From NCBI GenBank assembly GCA_013397865.1, contig VZTI01001134.1:149581-213580 (forward strand): 64,000 nt of DNA, written 5' to 3'. This document shows, piece by piece, positions 47,355 to 59,600 of the stretch. Under the pieces are notes generated by a model, which saw only the letters and a list, made by a program, of their open reading frames with translations, was not told the origin of the DNA and searched no databases. The number at the start of each line of letters is the position of its first letter. Position 1 is the stretch's first letter. The DNA is from Struthidea cinerea. Taxonomy: Eukaryota > Chordata > Aves > Passeriformes > Corcoracidae. A program made the translations under genes and the position numbers.

Positions 47355-50300
47355 ATGAATCCCCCTACACAGGTACGGCTCATCCTCTCAGCCTTGACTT
47401 GGCCCACCTCTTAGACACAATGAAAATCAGATTGCATCATCCATATTGCTAAATATTTGTTTATTTTTTATTATTTTGGAGATAACTGAGCCCAGGAGAA
47501 GGTATAAGCTTGGATAACGCTAAGGACGGATACTTTATGGGTCTCTGAGTTCTTCTACAGGGTGACTGTGAAGTAGGAGAAAGCACAGAAGTGTGGGATC
47601 AAAATACAGCAGTAGGGAGGGGAGTCAGGCATCACCAGCTCTCCAGCACTGCGGCAGACACTGCCCGCTGAGGTAGAAAGGAGTGGGATGATGGGGAGAA
47701 CTGTGAAGGGCCATCAAAGTGAAGGCAGACAGACATTGTTTGATGAGAGAGAGGAGGAAGGCTCAGTAGAGAAAAAACAAGGGAAAGGATGACCTGACTG
47801 AAATAGCAAAGTGGTTTTGAATTCTTTCATCTTTGTTTTCCCATTCCTCTCACAGCTGCATGGAGTCACACTTGGATTCTGGGGCAGAGCAGCAGCCCTG
47901 AGCTGGGCTGTGGCAGGCCTTGGTGCCAGCCCACAGAGCTGCCATGTCCCACCACGCTGGTGACCAACTTGTTCCAGCTGCTCTGTTGCAACTGAAAAGG
48001 AGTGAAAATGAACATTTCCTGATGTGATTTTAATACGTAAGCTATGTCTTAAACTTGTAACAAGAATGCCATGAGACCCTTAATGCCAGCAGAAGGGGTC
48101 TACGTGACCTCTCTTGAAAGACAGCCTATACTGCAAAATTTTGACTCTGAACACCCTTGTTGGATCAGAATTAGGAATAGAAGGTTTGTTTTTTAATTTA
48201 AATATTGCGTATTTATATTGACAGTGGGAGCCTGAACATCGTTTGTTTAATAGAAACCCCATGACCAGCTTATGTACCAGTTAAATCAACTGTGTTACCT
48301 AATGAAATGTTTCCTTTAGTTCAGAGCCTTACCAGCATTTTAATCGACCGCTCTTCATTAAGACTTTCAAAAGCAAAACCAATTTCTCAGCCTCCACAAG
48401 GACAAATGAAGGTTTAATGCAGCGCACTAAAACTTCTGAATCGTCCTCACACAGCTCCCCCGGGACATCAGGAATCATTACCATCAAATACGTTTGCAAC
48501 AGAGATTGTTTAAAACACAACCGAGAAAGCGCGTGAGCCAGCGCAGATCGCAATTTAAAGCTCAACAGGAACAGGGATGTAACAAAAGCAGCCTAGACTC
48601 TTTTCCTTCACTAAAACCCAGGATGTTCTTAAAAAACAGAGCCGTGGGAAGAAACAATTATGCTTTTCCCTACATAGATGATTCTTCTGAGTTCAGGAAC
48701 TGGAGGAAAGAGTCTTTCAAACACGGCAAGAGCTGGATTAGCCTCACCAGCTTTGCACACTAATGCATTAAATGACCTGCTCTTTCTCCCGTGGAGAAGT
48801 TACCAAAATGCAGGTCTCAGTGTGACTTCTTTTTCATTGATACCACTCTTCTCACCAGCCTTGTTAAATCCTTATTCTGTTCCCTGCTGTCCCATTCCAG
48901 CCTGCCATGGCACCTACCAGCCCCAGGCTCTCTCAGGCTGCGGGTGACCCCCAAATACGTCAGCTGTGACTGGCGCAGCACCAAAACTCTCCTCCCTCCT
49001 GCCCAAAGTCTGGTGCTCTGCCAGTGATGCACCAGGACAAAGTGACCCATCTGGGAAGCACAGGCAAGATGGACACCCTGCTAACATACACCTTGCAAGA
49101 TCTCTTCCGCGGGAAGAGATCCAGCTGTTTCTCGGCTTGTTCTGGTACAAGGACCCACCACTGCCACCAAAGCCCTGCTGTTAAGCAGCCTTCGGCCTGC
49201 ACAGTAAAATGTTTCCACAGCATCTTAAAAAAATATATTCCTCATCTCCTCCAGAGATATGCCAGACACAAGTATCCTGTGGGCAGGATCTGGTTTGGGG
49301 CCCTGAACGGGACCTTCCTCTCATATATCATCAATCCAAAACAAATGCCATGGCACCCTACCTTTTTTTTTTAATGCCTTCTTTTTCTTTTTGTGGTGGA
49401 GGTTGCTTAAAATTATTGCAAGAACTAGCCCTTGTTACTCTTTGAATTACCCCTGGTGTTCAGTGTTGCAAGAAAAACTCTGTGTAAAGGGACATAAGAC
49501 AAAGACTTTTAAGATCAAGATTTCATCTAATTGTTTCATGGGCCAAATTCAAATTTGGAATCTCTCAGTCAAAGTTTACAGGTTGACACCAGGAATATGC
49601 TTGGCACAGTGTGCTTAATGAATATTGGCTAGGCCATTAAGTTGCTTTCTCTCCAAGTGGATTTCTCTCTCAAATTGAAATTTATAGCTTAATACCTTAG
49701 AGCTCAATTATATGGTAAAAGAGACAGAAATAAAAGTCACAGCTTTCCTGTAATTAGTCATGTAGGATAGTTCAAACACAGCTTCATTTCTAGTACCAGA
49801 AATCTTTCTTTTTCCTTCCTAGGAATGCTAGTCAGAAAAAAAAAACCCATCCTGCTAATTCTGGAGTCCAGTAACAGAGACTGCAGACAAGTTCCTTTCA
49901 CTCAATCATCTGTATATCACTTGCAAAAGGTTAATCCCAGAAACCTGTTTGCCTTTTTACAGAGGATAGTTGCAAACACTGTCACATCATCAGAAAGGAA
50001 GGACAGGCAGGAGGATACTTGTGCTCTGAGCTGTAGCCAGGTCTTGAAAAAATCAAATGTGTATCCTCCAAAGGAACACAGCCAGGAGTCAGACAGAAGG
50101 CTGTGAGACCAGTCCTTAAAGCCTCTGCACTCTCACTGATCAACAAGAGAGATCTGTACAGATATTTCATTACGAAAGGTAGGAAGTGTTCTCTTCTGGG
50201 TTTGTTCTGTTACATTCACACCACGTCTTTCCTTTTGCAATATTTTATGTTAATTCACCACCTATTTGCAAAGGAATAGTGTAAAAGAGTGAGGAAGAGC

Positions 50301-51445
50301 CAGACAGAGCACATGTTCAGTTGTGAAGTTTGGTTTTGCATTTTCAGTGGCTTTCAGTTAGACTGTTCAGAAAGGCTTGGTGAGGACTTGCACTGATGCT
50401 TTACAAAACGTTCTGGTGATCCCACCAAATCTTTCAAGCCTTCATCTGTTCAGGTGTTGGCTGACATATTACTTTCTCTACTCTTTCACTTTAAGGACAA
50501 TAGGTAGCTTCTGTGAGCCATGATTTACATTTATACTCCACCATTACTTATAATAGGAACAAACAGTAATTTGCAGTTTCCCTCTATGCAGATGTAACTA
50601 TGTTTTGATACTTGGCAAAACTCTGCATGTTTCTAAAATAGATGGCAAATTCTATTATTAGAAATGTTAAGTTTTAGGTATAGGTACTTTCTGTTCTTGA
50701 AATTACAGTGCTTGTAAAAGCAAAGAATTATGTGCCTTGGTAATTGCAAGCAAAATCCAGCTATTAACCTGCTTTTCTGCAACTGTGTATGTTTACATAC
50801 TTGAAGCAGACCAGGAACATCATTAATGTTGATGTAAGATGTGCCAGCCTTTGTTCTGGGTTGTAGAGAGGGCAAGAAATTGTGGAAGCCTGGACCAAGG
50901 GATTCTGCACATGACCTGTGCCTAAAGCTACTGGAAGCAGAGAAGGGCACAACTCTGAATAGTCAGAACCCATTTGTCATGCTAATCTTTCCAGCACCTC
51001 ATGAGACCAGCAGGCTCTTTCAGCAGCTCCTGCATTTTCCCCTTTAAACTTACTCTTCTTTCTTTATTCCCAGCATCTGTTCATTCAGTTTAAATGATTT
51101 CCTGTTTTCCTAATAGAGGGAGAACTGATTAGACACAGAGCCTGTTTGCTCTACTCTGGCCAAAATTGTGGATTGGGTGGTTATTTTTATTATTTCTAGC
51201 TGCACTTCTGGAGATCCCATTAATTCTGAGGCTCCCTGATACAGCTTTGGTATGTGCAGGAAGAAAACTGAGGCCAAGGGGAAAGAGATATAAAGGAAAT
51301 AAAGGCCATGAATACATGGCTGGAGCCAGCCAGCCCCAGACTCACTCAGCACTTGCTCAGAGATGCTAGGCCAAGAGGCAGCTCCTGCCCTGGAGCAGTG
51401 GCAGCATGCTAAGTGAGAAAACCTGCCCACAGGAAGGCAGAGCAT

Positions 51446-51612
51446 GCCTGCACACTACCTGCACCTTGAGAGCAAGGCTCCCACAGCCTGCACACGAGCT
51501 GTGCCTGTGACTTGCAGTGCAGGGCGCATCTCCCAAGGATTTTTCAGTACAGTTTTGTTTTCTTGATGTACCCATCAGATAAAATCCCTGTTAGAACTAC
51601 AAGCATAGCGAT
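51446..51612 (+). repeat. 167-bp direct duplication, copy 2
   Basis: Second copy of the unit at 47188-47354, same orientation, about 97-98 percent identical by eye. Flanks are unrelated on both sides. It could be a recent local duplication, gene conversion, or two insertions of an unrecognised repeat. Confidence 0.9.
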
Positions 51613-53372
51613 GCTCTAACTAAGGCAAAAAGCCTTGGTGCTCTGCTGACACAGCCTGGTGGCTTCCAGCTATCAGTGGGCTCTGGTCCACCAGCCACAG
51701 CCCAGCACAGTGCCCATCCTGCCCTACCTGCAGTGCAATTGTGCCCTGAAGCTCACACAACCATACCAAAAGCAGAGTCCCCACGTGCCCTGCCAGCCTC
51801 CAGCCCCTGCAGCATCCTGTCGTCATCCTCAGGATTTCCTGCCTCCCTTTTCACAGCTTACTCTTGCAATGTTCAGTTTTTTTCATTTGAGGAAAAGCTC
51901 TACAACCTGACGCTCCCAAATGCAGTTTGAGCGGTGTCTCACAGTGCCCTTGAGCAGAGACACAAGCCCAGCTGCTGGACCATGCACACAGCAGACACGT
52001 CCCCAGCTTCCTGTGAGTCATGCCAGGCAGTGACTGCAGACCAGCCTGATCTTCAGCTTCACCTTTCTGTTAGTTCACAGATAATTTGCATGTAAGGAAC
52101 TGCAGCACTTCTCAGCTGAGGGCCAGGACAGGCACCCTTGGCAGCAGCAGCAGGGCAGGGCCCCAGGAATGCCGCAGGAAGAAGAGGTGGCAGCAGGTCT
52201 AAGAAGTGCATGAGGAGTTTGGGGTTCACACTGCAGAGAGAGCTGACAGCTGAGGGGATCAAAACTGAGAGAAGCTGAGCTCTCCTCCCCTGGGTTTGGA
52301 TCAGATCCTCTTGAAGGGAAACTCTGACAGCAGACTCTGGCCCTACAGCACTGCTCCATCCTGGGTGTGTGTCCCGCTCCCAGCCTCAGCAGTGGGAGTG
52401 CAGGCAGGGAGTGAGCACAAGCTACAGCTCAGTTTCATTGCTTTTTCTCCAAACAAACAAAACCACCAAGCCTAATTTGCTCAAGCAACAACGGATAAAA
52501 TTCTATTTCTCTTAATGCTGAGCAGAAAAAGAATTTAAAAAGACAGTTCAGGGTGCCGGCTTCCAGTCAGGAGTGGGATGATAGGAACCTTACTTGCGTT
52601 GTGCACAGCCAGAAGTAGAGCCACAGCCAAAAGGAGACCTGCTCTGGCCACGCTGAGCTGAACCAATCCTGGTCTATCAGTCTGGAGCATCTCCTAAGCC
52701 TGGTTGCATGGATGCTGTATGTGGGACACACATTGCTCAGAACAGAACATCAACTAAAGAGGCCACAGACACCACAGAGACGAACAATATTTCACCATTC
52801 ACTGTGAGTGAAGCCCAAGCTCTCAGGATAATACCAGCGATGTGTTTTGTTCCACATTGATTGTAAAGGATTCTTTCCCCATTGTACTGTGCCATTACAC
52901 ACAATGTCTCCAGTTCACAAGGTAGTAGAGTGTACCAGCACTCACTGGTGGCCTCTTTGCAGTTACAGACAGGATATACTAAAAGAACATGAACCAGTGT
53001 GCACTTTGGCAGTCATAAAATAACATATCCACAATTTGGGGCATCCTGGGTGTATAGACAGCATGGCTTTCCCTCCTTCTATGTCTCTAGGCACTGAAAA
53101 CAGTGCCCCTGTTGTTTAAAGGTCTTATTTTTATCCAGAATCTCAAGACAACGATTACCACATAGCAAAAGATGCACATGTACAAACATTGATTCATGGA
53201 CATGGAGTCAGGCTGGTGCTGTGCCCACGCACAGGGACCTGAGAACAAAACTCACCAAGGACTGAACAGCCTTTTACCCACCGACTGCAGGAGCAGCCCA
53301 AGCAGCTTTGCACTTACATGATACAAAAGGGAAAACCCAAAACAGCCTTAAACCAGCTGAACTGTTGCCTAC

Positions 53373-53619
53373 CTTTTCCTGAAGGGAAGAAGCAATCCAT
53401 CTCCACACTGCTGCGGGAGTGGGAAATGCAGAGAGCGCTGCTGGGGACCAGACCCTCCTGAGGTGGGCTCCGCTCCGTGGTCCGGACCAAACACCAGCCT
53501 GGCCTCTCACTCGGCCTCTCCAGCAGCTCCACTGTCTGCCCCACCTGAATGCTCAGCTCGCTGCTGTGGCCCGCTGTAAAGTCCTGGAGCACCACAGTTA
53601 GTTCACACCCTCCAGACAA
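53373..53619 (-). CDS. KALRN: Kalirin SH3-domain exon (long isoforms)
   Basis: This 247-nt exon encodes 82 residues in phase 0 plus a single G. A whole SH3 domain is visible: CELTVVLQDFTAGHSSELSI at the start (ALYDF-like strand, then the RT-loop), QVGQTVELLERPSERPGW with the conserved Trp at residue 42, CLVRTTERS, then EGLVPSSALCI. A tail HSRSSVEMDCFFPSGK follows. Acceptor gggcag ends at 53620 after a long T tract, and donor G|GTAGGC follows 53373. Splicing to 14530 gives FFPSGKDAYS; mammals have FFPLVKDAYS as I recall. SH3 domains bind Pro-rich peptides and in kalirin/TRIO modulate GEF activity. Confidence 0.96.
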
Positions 53620-56600
53620 CTGCCCAGGTTCAACAGGAAAAAAAAAAAAAGAAAAGGCATAGACGTTAGTGAGGGTAGGATGAAAGCAATCATCTTTGCA
53701 TCATATTTACACTGGCAAAGACAGGATTTGTGTTCCTTAGAAGCCACGTTAGTAATTTGTTTTGTCAAAGTTCAACATGTTGTGGGCCCGGTTCCCTTTG
53801 TTTCTTATTGATTTTGCTGGGCTGAAGTGAGACACCAAAGCTACCCACCCAGTAACCTTTTGAATGCTAGCTGCGGGGGAGTTTTTGAGCCACAAATTTT
53901 CTAGCTGTGAGCATCCATCAGAAACCCTGGGGGTTTTTTTGTTGCTTTAATTTCTGGGGTCACTTTCTAGGCTGGCAATAGCCCAGGCTGCCTCAGTGCT
54001 GTGCCTCATGGTGGGACAAATTCCAGCTCATCCTTCTAAAGCATGAGCTAGACACATTCCCTCTTGCCACCAGTGTAGTGAGGAAACAGCTTCCCCTTTC
54101 TTGGAAGACAAGAAACACACCCTCATCTTCCCAAACTTGCTCTAGGGTCCTCTTGGGAGACTTGGAAATCCTGATGGGGCAGATCAGAAAAGATCCTTCC
54201 ATGCTCTCTGATGGAACCCAGAGGTGTAAATATATAAACACAGAGTGATTGATTATACGCTGACTTTCAGGATTTGTACCTAGGAATAAATGTATCCTTT
54301 TACTTCCGTACTGAGGGCTGGAACTGCTGCTTTCCTTCAGCCTCACACCCTGTGACTCTTGAAGAACAACACTGGTCTCTGTGTAATCACAGTCTCTGTA
54401 TAGCCAGGGACAGGGAATATAAGCACTTGAGTGTACATACAGAAGAAGTGATTGTACAGATTTGTTTTTAATGAAGCTTGGGGTTTTTCTAACATAACTG
54501 GATCTCAGAGTTGGATTCTTGCGTGTCCAAAAAGGTGTGAGAATGAATCTAAGTTTTTCTGGCCTGAGGAATCCTTCTTAATGCTCCTCTGCAATGTGGA
54601 TTTCTTGCTGTCTGCCTGTCATTAGGGGCCCTCCTTCTTTTTCCTGCATGCTGCCTGCTTTGCTGAGGGATGCAGGAATCCTTGGGGTACTTATTCCAGT
54701 GTTGAATTTGATAGAAATTTTGATAGAAATTAGTTCACTGATTCAAAAGTTATTAAGATGAGAATAGTAAACAAGCATAATACTATAAACTTTATTTTCT
54801 TAGGATATGAAGCTAAAACCAAGGATAATATACAATGATTTTAAATTAACAACTTGGAAATCCAACTGAATTGGAAGAAATCTTGTCAGATGCTGAGCAA
54901 TTGCAAAATCAGTAAAAACTGGGGTCTGCTTTTCAGCTTGAATGGGGGAGCCCTTGAGGAGAGCACACACCTCTCTATAGACTTCACTCGAGCTGGTACA
55001 ATCTCAGAATCCCTTATCTTAGCCCAAGCAGCTCCAAATACACACTCCCATGGGAGCAGCCTGTCTCCCCACTCAGTGGCATAGGGGTTTTTGTGTCCAG
55101 TGCAGATGTGAAAGAAATCCCACTCACAGGGGTGATATTCACGATTACAGAAAGGGGTCAGTGGACAAGGACTGGTTCTCACCTGTCCTGTGTCTCTGCC
55201 GTAGACGAAATGCTAGATTTGGGGAAGAAGAAGGAAATATTTCTCTGAAAGATTATTTGTAAATAAATAGAAAAAACCAAGCAAAACAAACCACGGCAGC
55301 TGTTTGAGGCCATTCAGACAAAGTGCTGGCATTAATCCTGGCAGAAAGAGCTCAGTGCACTGATGGAAGTGTACAGGAGGTCAGTGTGCCCCTAGCTGGG
55401 CAGTTTATCAGCAAACCCACCACTCGTCACGCTGATAATCTCCCCATAACTGGAGTACAGACATTGACAGGGATGGTAAGGATGAGATATTCCCATGATA
55501 TTTGATGAGGTTTCTTTGCTATGGACTAATTTGAAGAGCAGAAAATCTTCCTGATCCAACATGGTATATGATTTGGCATGGTGTGGGATATTTAAGACAC
55601 GAAGAAAAAACCTGATTACTTCTTGCTAAATACATAGACATATCTTACCAAAACTGATGAATTTCTCCTAATTCTTCCACTATTCCATGCTAAGTAAACT
55701 TTCTTTTTTTTAAATTATGCTATCTACATCATCTTCTCTGAAAATAATCGAATTTCTCCTTTTAGGGGAAAATGTGAGCAAATACTCTGCTGTATCAGCT
55801 TCTCTCCCAGAGAGCTGTTTAGAGCATTCCATGCCCTGTCCCGGAGTACCACTAGGTGTCCGTGTTTGCCATCACACAGCAACTGGATTTTCTATAAAGC
55901 ATTAACTCTTGCTTGTCTTCGAGGTGCTTATCTAAGAATGAGGTGCAGTGTCTGGGCATGAAGGAGCTGGTTCACACAGGATCCCCAGACTCATTGCTTC
56001 AATGATATGGGCAGAGGATGTTATGGACTATTAAAATTTTTTTTTTTCAGATGGTTCAGTATGAATTTTGAGAAAGAAGTAATTTTTATTGCTTAAGCAG
56101 GAAAGGTGAAACAGCCTGGGAATATTCCAGTGAAAAAGGCCTGGTTGCGATGACACCTGGGAAAGCTTGGGACAAACAAGGCACTTCCCAGGGAGCACCA
56201 GCCTGGGAAGTACTACCCTAAGCAGCTCCCTGCTTCCTGCCGTCCTCACTGGGGGCTGAGGGGCAACTGACCTAACATCAATTTATGGCAGGCCTTGTCA
56301 TCCCTTCCAAAATAACCAAACATCTGTGACACAAACAGATGCTTCAATTTGGGCAACACCTGTAAGTGTTATCCCAGAGGAGGCAGGTGTGCTCCATGAC
56401 CCTTGGGTACCATCCAGCTCTGTGTGCCTGGTTTCTTTGATTCATTAAAAACAGCAATTTAATATAGTGAGAACGGGAAGTAACCAACCCCTGGAGGAGC
56501 TCCTGGGCACCCGGTGGGATCAAGTTCTTCCTCAGCAGGGGAGATTCTCACCCCACCGGCTTCAGACTGTACCTTTGAATTGTGAGGGAGGCAGCTCACT

Positions 56601-59600
56601 TCCCTCAGCTCCCTGGAGGCCTGAGTATCCCTGAAGACATGTGAATTTACATCATCTGCTCCTTAAGTATCTGCTGGATGGAAATGTGGACAGGGCTTCC
56701 AAATGATCCAACTCACTGGCTGGAGCCAGTGCTAAAATAACACATTTTCAAGGAAAGAGCCCCTCTTTGGCAGGTGGAATGAAGCAGTTGCCCTTTTACA
56801 GGTAGGTGCAGGTGGCAGGTACAAGCAGTTAGCTCAGGGAGGGCCCACAGAACATTTTTAGGTGCCAGCTCTAAAGAACAGAAAAGGAGCTCCTTCCTTT
56901 TGCCCAAGGGCTTCCAAGTATTTCCCAGGCCTGTTCCGTGTCTTACATACCACCACACCACAAAGAACATTTTCTTACCAAATTAACCCACAGCAAAGTA
57001 ATCTCTCTGGAAAACTTATGATGAACTAATATATATACGATTTGTAAGCCACTGAGGAATAATGCAAATACATCTGATTCCCGATGACAGAAATCATTTC
57101 ACCTACTAAGTGATCACTCAAGCTGTTAGTTAGTTCCTTAATTTGTTTTTAGAGAACAATTTTTCCAGCTTTAGAGAAGTATATCATGCTTCTCTCTACG
57201 CTGGAGCATGGAAATAGGAACACTGATGGACTGCTGGTTTCCCATACATATTCTACTTGTTTTGGAAAGAAAATAGAGAATGCCCTTGAGGTTGAACTTC
57301 ACAGGTAAATGCCTTCACATTTTACCATGCAACATTCACTTTTATTATTCCTGTGATTAAAACCACCATTAAAGCCACTGACTGGATATATTTAGAACCC
57401 AGACAGCACTCTAATCTGTATATGGCACAACAAGACACATTAAAATAAAAATAACAATGCAACATGCCTTTGTAGAGCACAAGGCATAACTGAAAGATCT
57501 GACACAGGGACAGATCTAACAAATTACACAGCAAGCAACAGCCTTCAAATCAGGAAGAAAAGGAAATGGTAGAAGCAAATAGCAAAATGCAATGAGGAAG
57601 CAAGAGAGCCCCAAGCTGTCTGGAGCGAATGTGCTGCATGTCCTGAGAGAAGCTGGCAGGAGCCCCAGCCTTTCTCCACAGTGCCTGCCATCAGCAAACC
57701 GTCTCCCATCCTCTGCCTTCACGTGTTCCTGGGCTAGGAAACATCACTGTGCATCCACTGTGTAAATGTTTTCATCAGGATGTTCTAATCTAATGATCAC
57801 ATCTGAGCCAGAGTGGAGCCCTGCGCAGGGACCCAGCCACGGCCACTGGAAACTCCCCTCTCTGCCGCAGGACGCTGCCCACAAACCTCAGAGCATCGAT
57901 GTGAGCAGTTTATGTCCTACACAGACTCTGGGGAATGAGCTTTGTCACTCACATGAGCCTTTCTGCTCCTGGGAACACCCACCCGAGTGCCCGTCAGCCA
58001 CAGGAGGGTGAAGTACAAGCAACCAAAATGATCCCAGGCATGGTCACATCCTGCTGTGGGGGCATCCAGGCTGCTCCTACAGCAGGAGCCAGCTCAGCTC
58101 CAGCAACCAGCAGGCACTGGTCAGTGCAGGATTACCATGAGATTGTCCTTCCTAAATCACAGAGGGTGTGCCTGGCCACTGCACCTGTTCCATTTTCAGC
58201 CACAAAGCAGCAGCCAGAGGAAGCAAGGCTGAACACCAGAGGCATATTTATCATCATGGTGCAGATGGAAAAAAACACTTACCAGGTCACAGGCTGTCCT
58301 TCCTTCCCTCAAACAGATCCCTAAAATAGATCTTAAATAGTACTAAATCCACTCCGGGTGAAAGTAAAGTGGGCATGGTTAGCTCTTCACCAGGGTGAGC
58401 AGATATTCAGGAGGTGGGTGTCTCAAGTCTGTTTAAGTGTTTTGAAATATGCCAACATTGTTGTGGAAATCCACACGAGCTGGTTATTTACAGCTATTCA
58501 AGAGGACACAGAGCTCGGCTAGTTTAAACAAAGCATTTTGTGTGGTGCAGCACTACGGTCCAATATAAATTGCTAGTTTTCTGTTGCTTTTAGGCTTTCT
58601 GCCTGTCTGGTTTTGGATGAAAGCCAGTTTTGAATAGAAGCATTTAGTCACCATAAACAGCCTGTTTCAAGAGGGTGAGAGAGGCAGTAAGAGCAAGAAT
58701 GGGATTTACATTCTTATCAAGAGATTAAAAAAAAGGAATAAAACCACTTAGATGTTGGTTCTGTCTGCACTGAAATAAATCCAGGAGGAGCTGTCACTTT
58801 AGCTGGGGGATGGACACGAGAAATCTTATCCCCTGCAGAGTTCCTTGTGAAAATTTCTGTAATTTCATAGAGATTTTCTTTTTGCTGGGAGGTTAGAGAG
58901 TGAGAGACCAAATTCAGAAAAAGCCTCTGAGGAATTCCAGCGCTAGAGAATTGCTTTAGTTTTTCTGCTCTGTAACAGGCTCTGTTTGGAGTGTGAACTC
59001 TGAGTCACCCATGCTTCTCACTCTAAAGCCTCTCAGCTCTGAAGGATGCTGAGCTGTGAGCTCTGGCAATGCTGGTGAACGCTTTGCTGCATCTGTTCAG
59101 GGCTGTAGGGCCTCTGTGGGGACAGGCTGTATTTCAGGAGCTGTGAGCTAAGCAGGAATAACCTACTACAGTCAGTAGCATTGCTCTGGACAGAATTGCT
59201 CTGAACTGAAAATTCAGTGCAGAATGCCTGACTCATCTGAGTCCCTCTTAGTCCTCAGGCCCCACCAGCCATCTTCCATTCAGATGGAGCTGGTGGTTCC
59301 CACTTTCTGTTTTGTCTGACTGAACAGAGAGGATCAGTGCTTCAGCTTCAGGAGAAGGCCTGTTTATATTTAGGCAATTAATCAAAAACATGGCTGGGAT
59401 AATGGTGACATCCAATGGGCCAAAGGTACCATCTTTGCTCTTCCAGAGGCAGCACCATAAACAGAGACACAGCAAGTTATTCCACAGCAGGAAGAAAAGA
59501 CACAGATGGCATGTGGGACATGTAAACGTGCTAAAGGAAAGGAAATGTGGTGTTATGGTCTCAAATAGCACATACATTTCCAGCATCTCTTGCTGGAGTC

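Larger units (their letters stand above)
34627..53372 (-). other. KALRN: KALRN intron part, SH3 exon to the Duet start region (18.7 kb)
   Basis: For long isoforms this is the 5' part of the 38.8 kb intron, with donor GTAGGC at 53372. For the Duet message the lowest part is promoter and 5' leader. Contents recognised: a T-rich leader tract, a CR1 remnant at 36.9 kb, a CR1 3' end at 37.8 kb, a TAAA-rich tract at 39.85 kb, and a 167-bp direct duplication at 47.19 and 51.45 kb. The intervals 38.2-39.8, 39.9-47.1 and 51.7-53.3 kb show only short chance ORFs and AT-rich sequence. Confidence 0.7.
1..53619 (-). other. KALRN: KALRN locus, partial (gene span seen in this window)
   Basis: Ten minus-strand exons with consistent GT/AG borders and phases define a part of the kalirin gene, a dual Rho guanine-nucleotide exchange factor of neurons and other cells. 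The visible part runs from the SH3 domain after the first GEF module to the first half of the second DH domain. The upstream spectrin repeats and first GEF module, and the downstream PH, second SH3, Ig/FN3 and kinase exons, are not in the window. The paralogue TRIO is the main alternative. It is disfavoured because the linker reads KKVRDGRKSFDLGSPK and the DH start reads FVLNELVQTEKDYVKDL, both kalirin-type from memory. Transcription is from high to low coordinates. Confidence 0.92.

Noticed and set aside
47188..51612. Endogenous retrovirus with the 167-bp repeats as LTRs
   Set aside because: No TG/CA ends, no primer-binding site after copy 1, no gag or pol-like frame in the 4.1 kb between, and no target-site duplication seen.
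1..53619. Gene is TRIO rather than KALRN
   Set aside because: The linker (KKVRDGRKSFDLGSPK, KGWGEDEPDEES) and DH start (FVLNELVQTEKDYVKDL) are kalirin-type. TRIO has different sequence at these places. Local TRIO-like words (SVSSND, ERRLHMY) are short.
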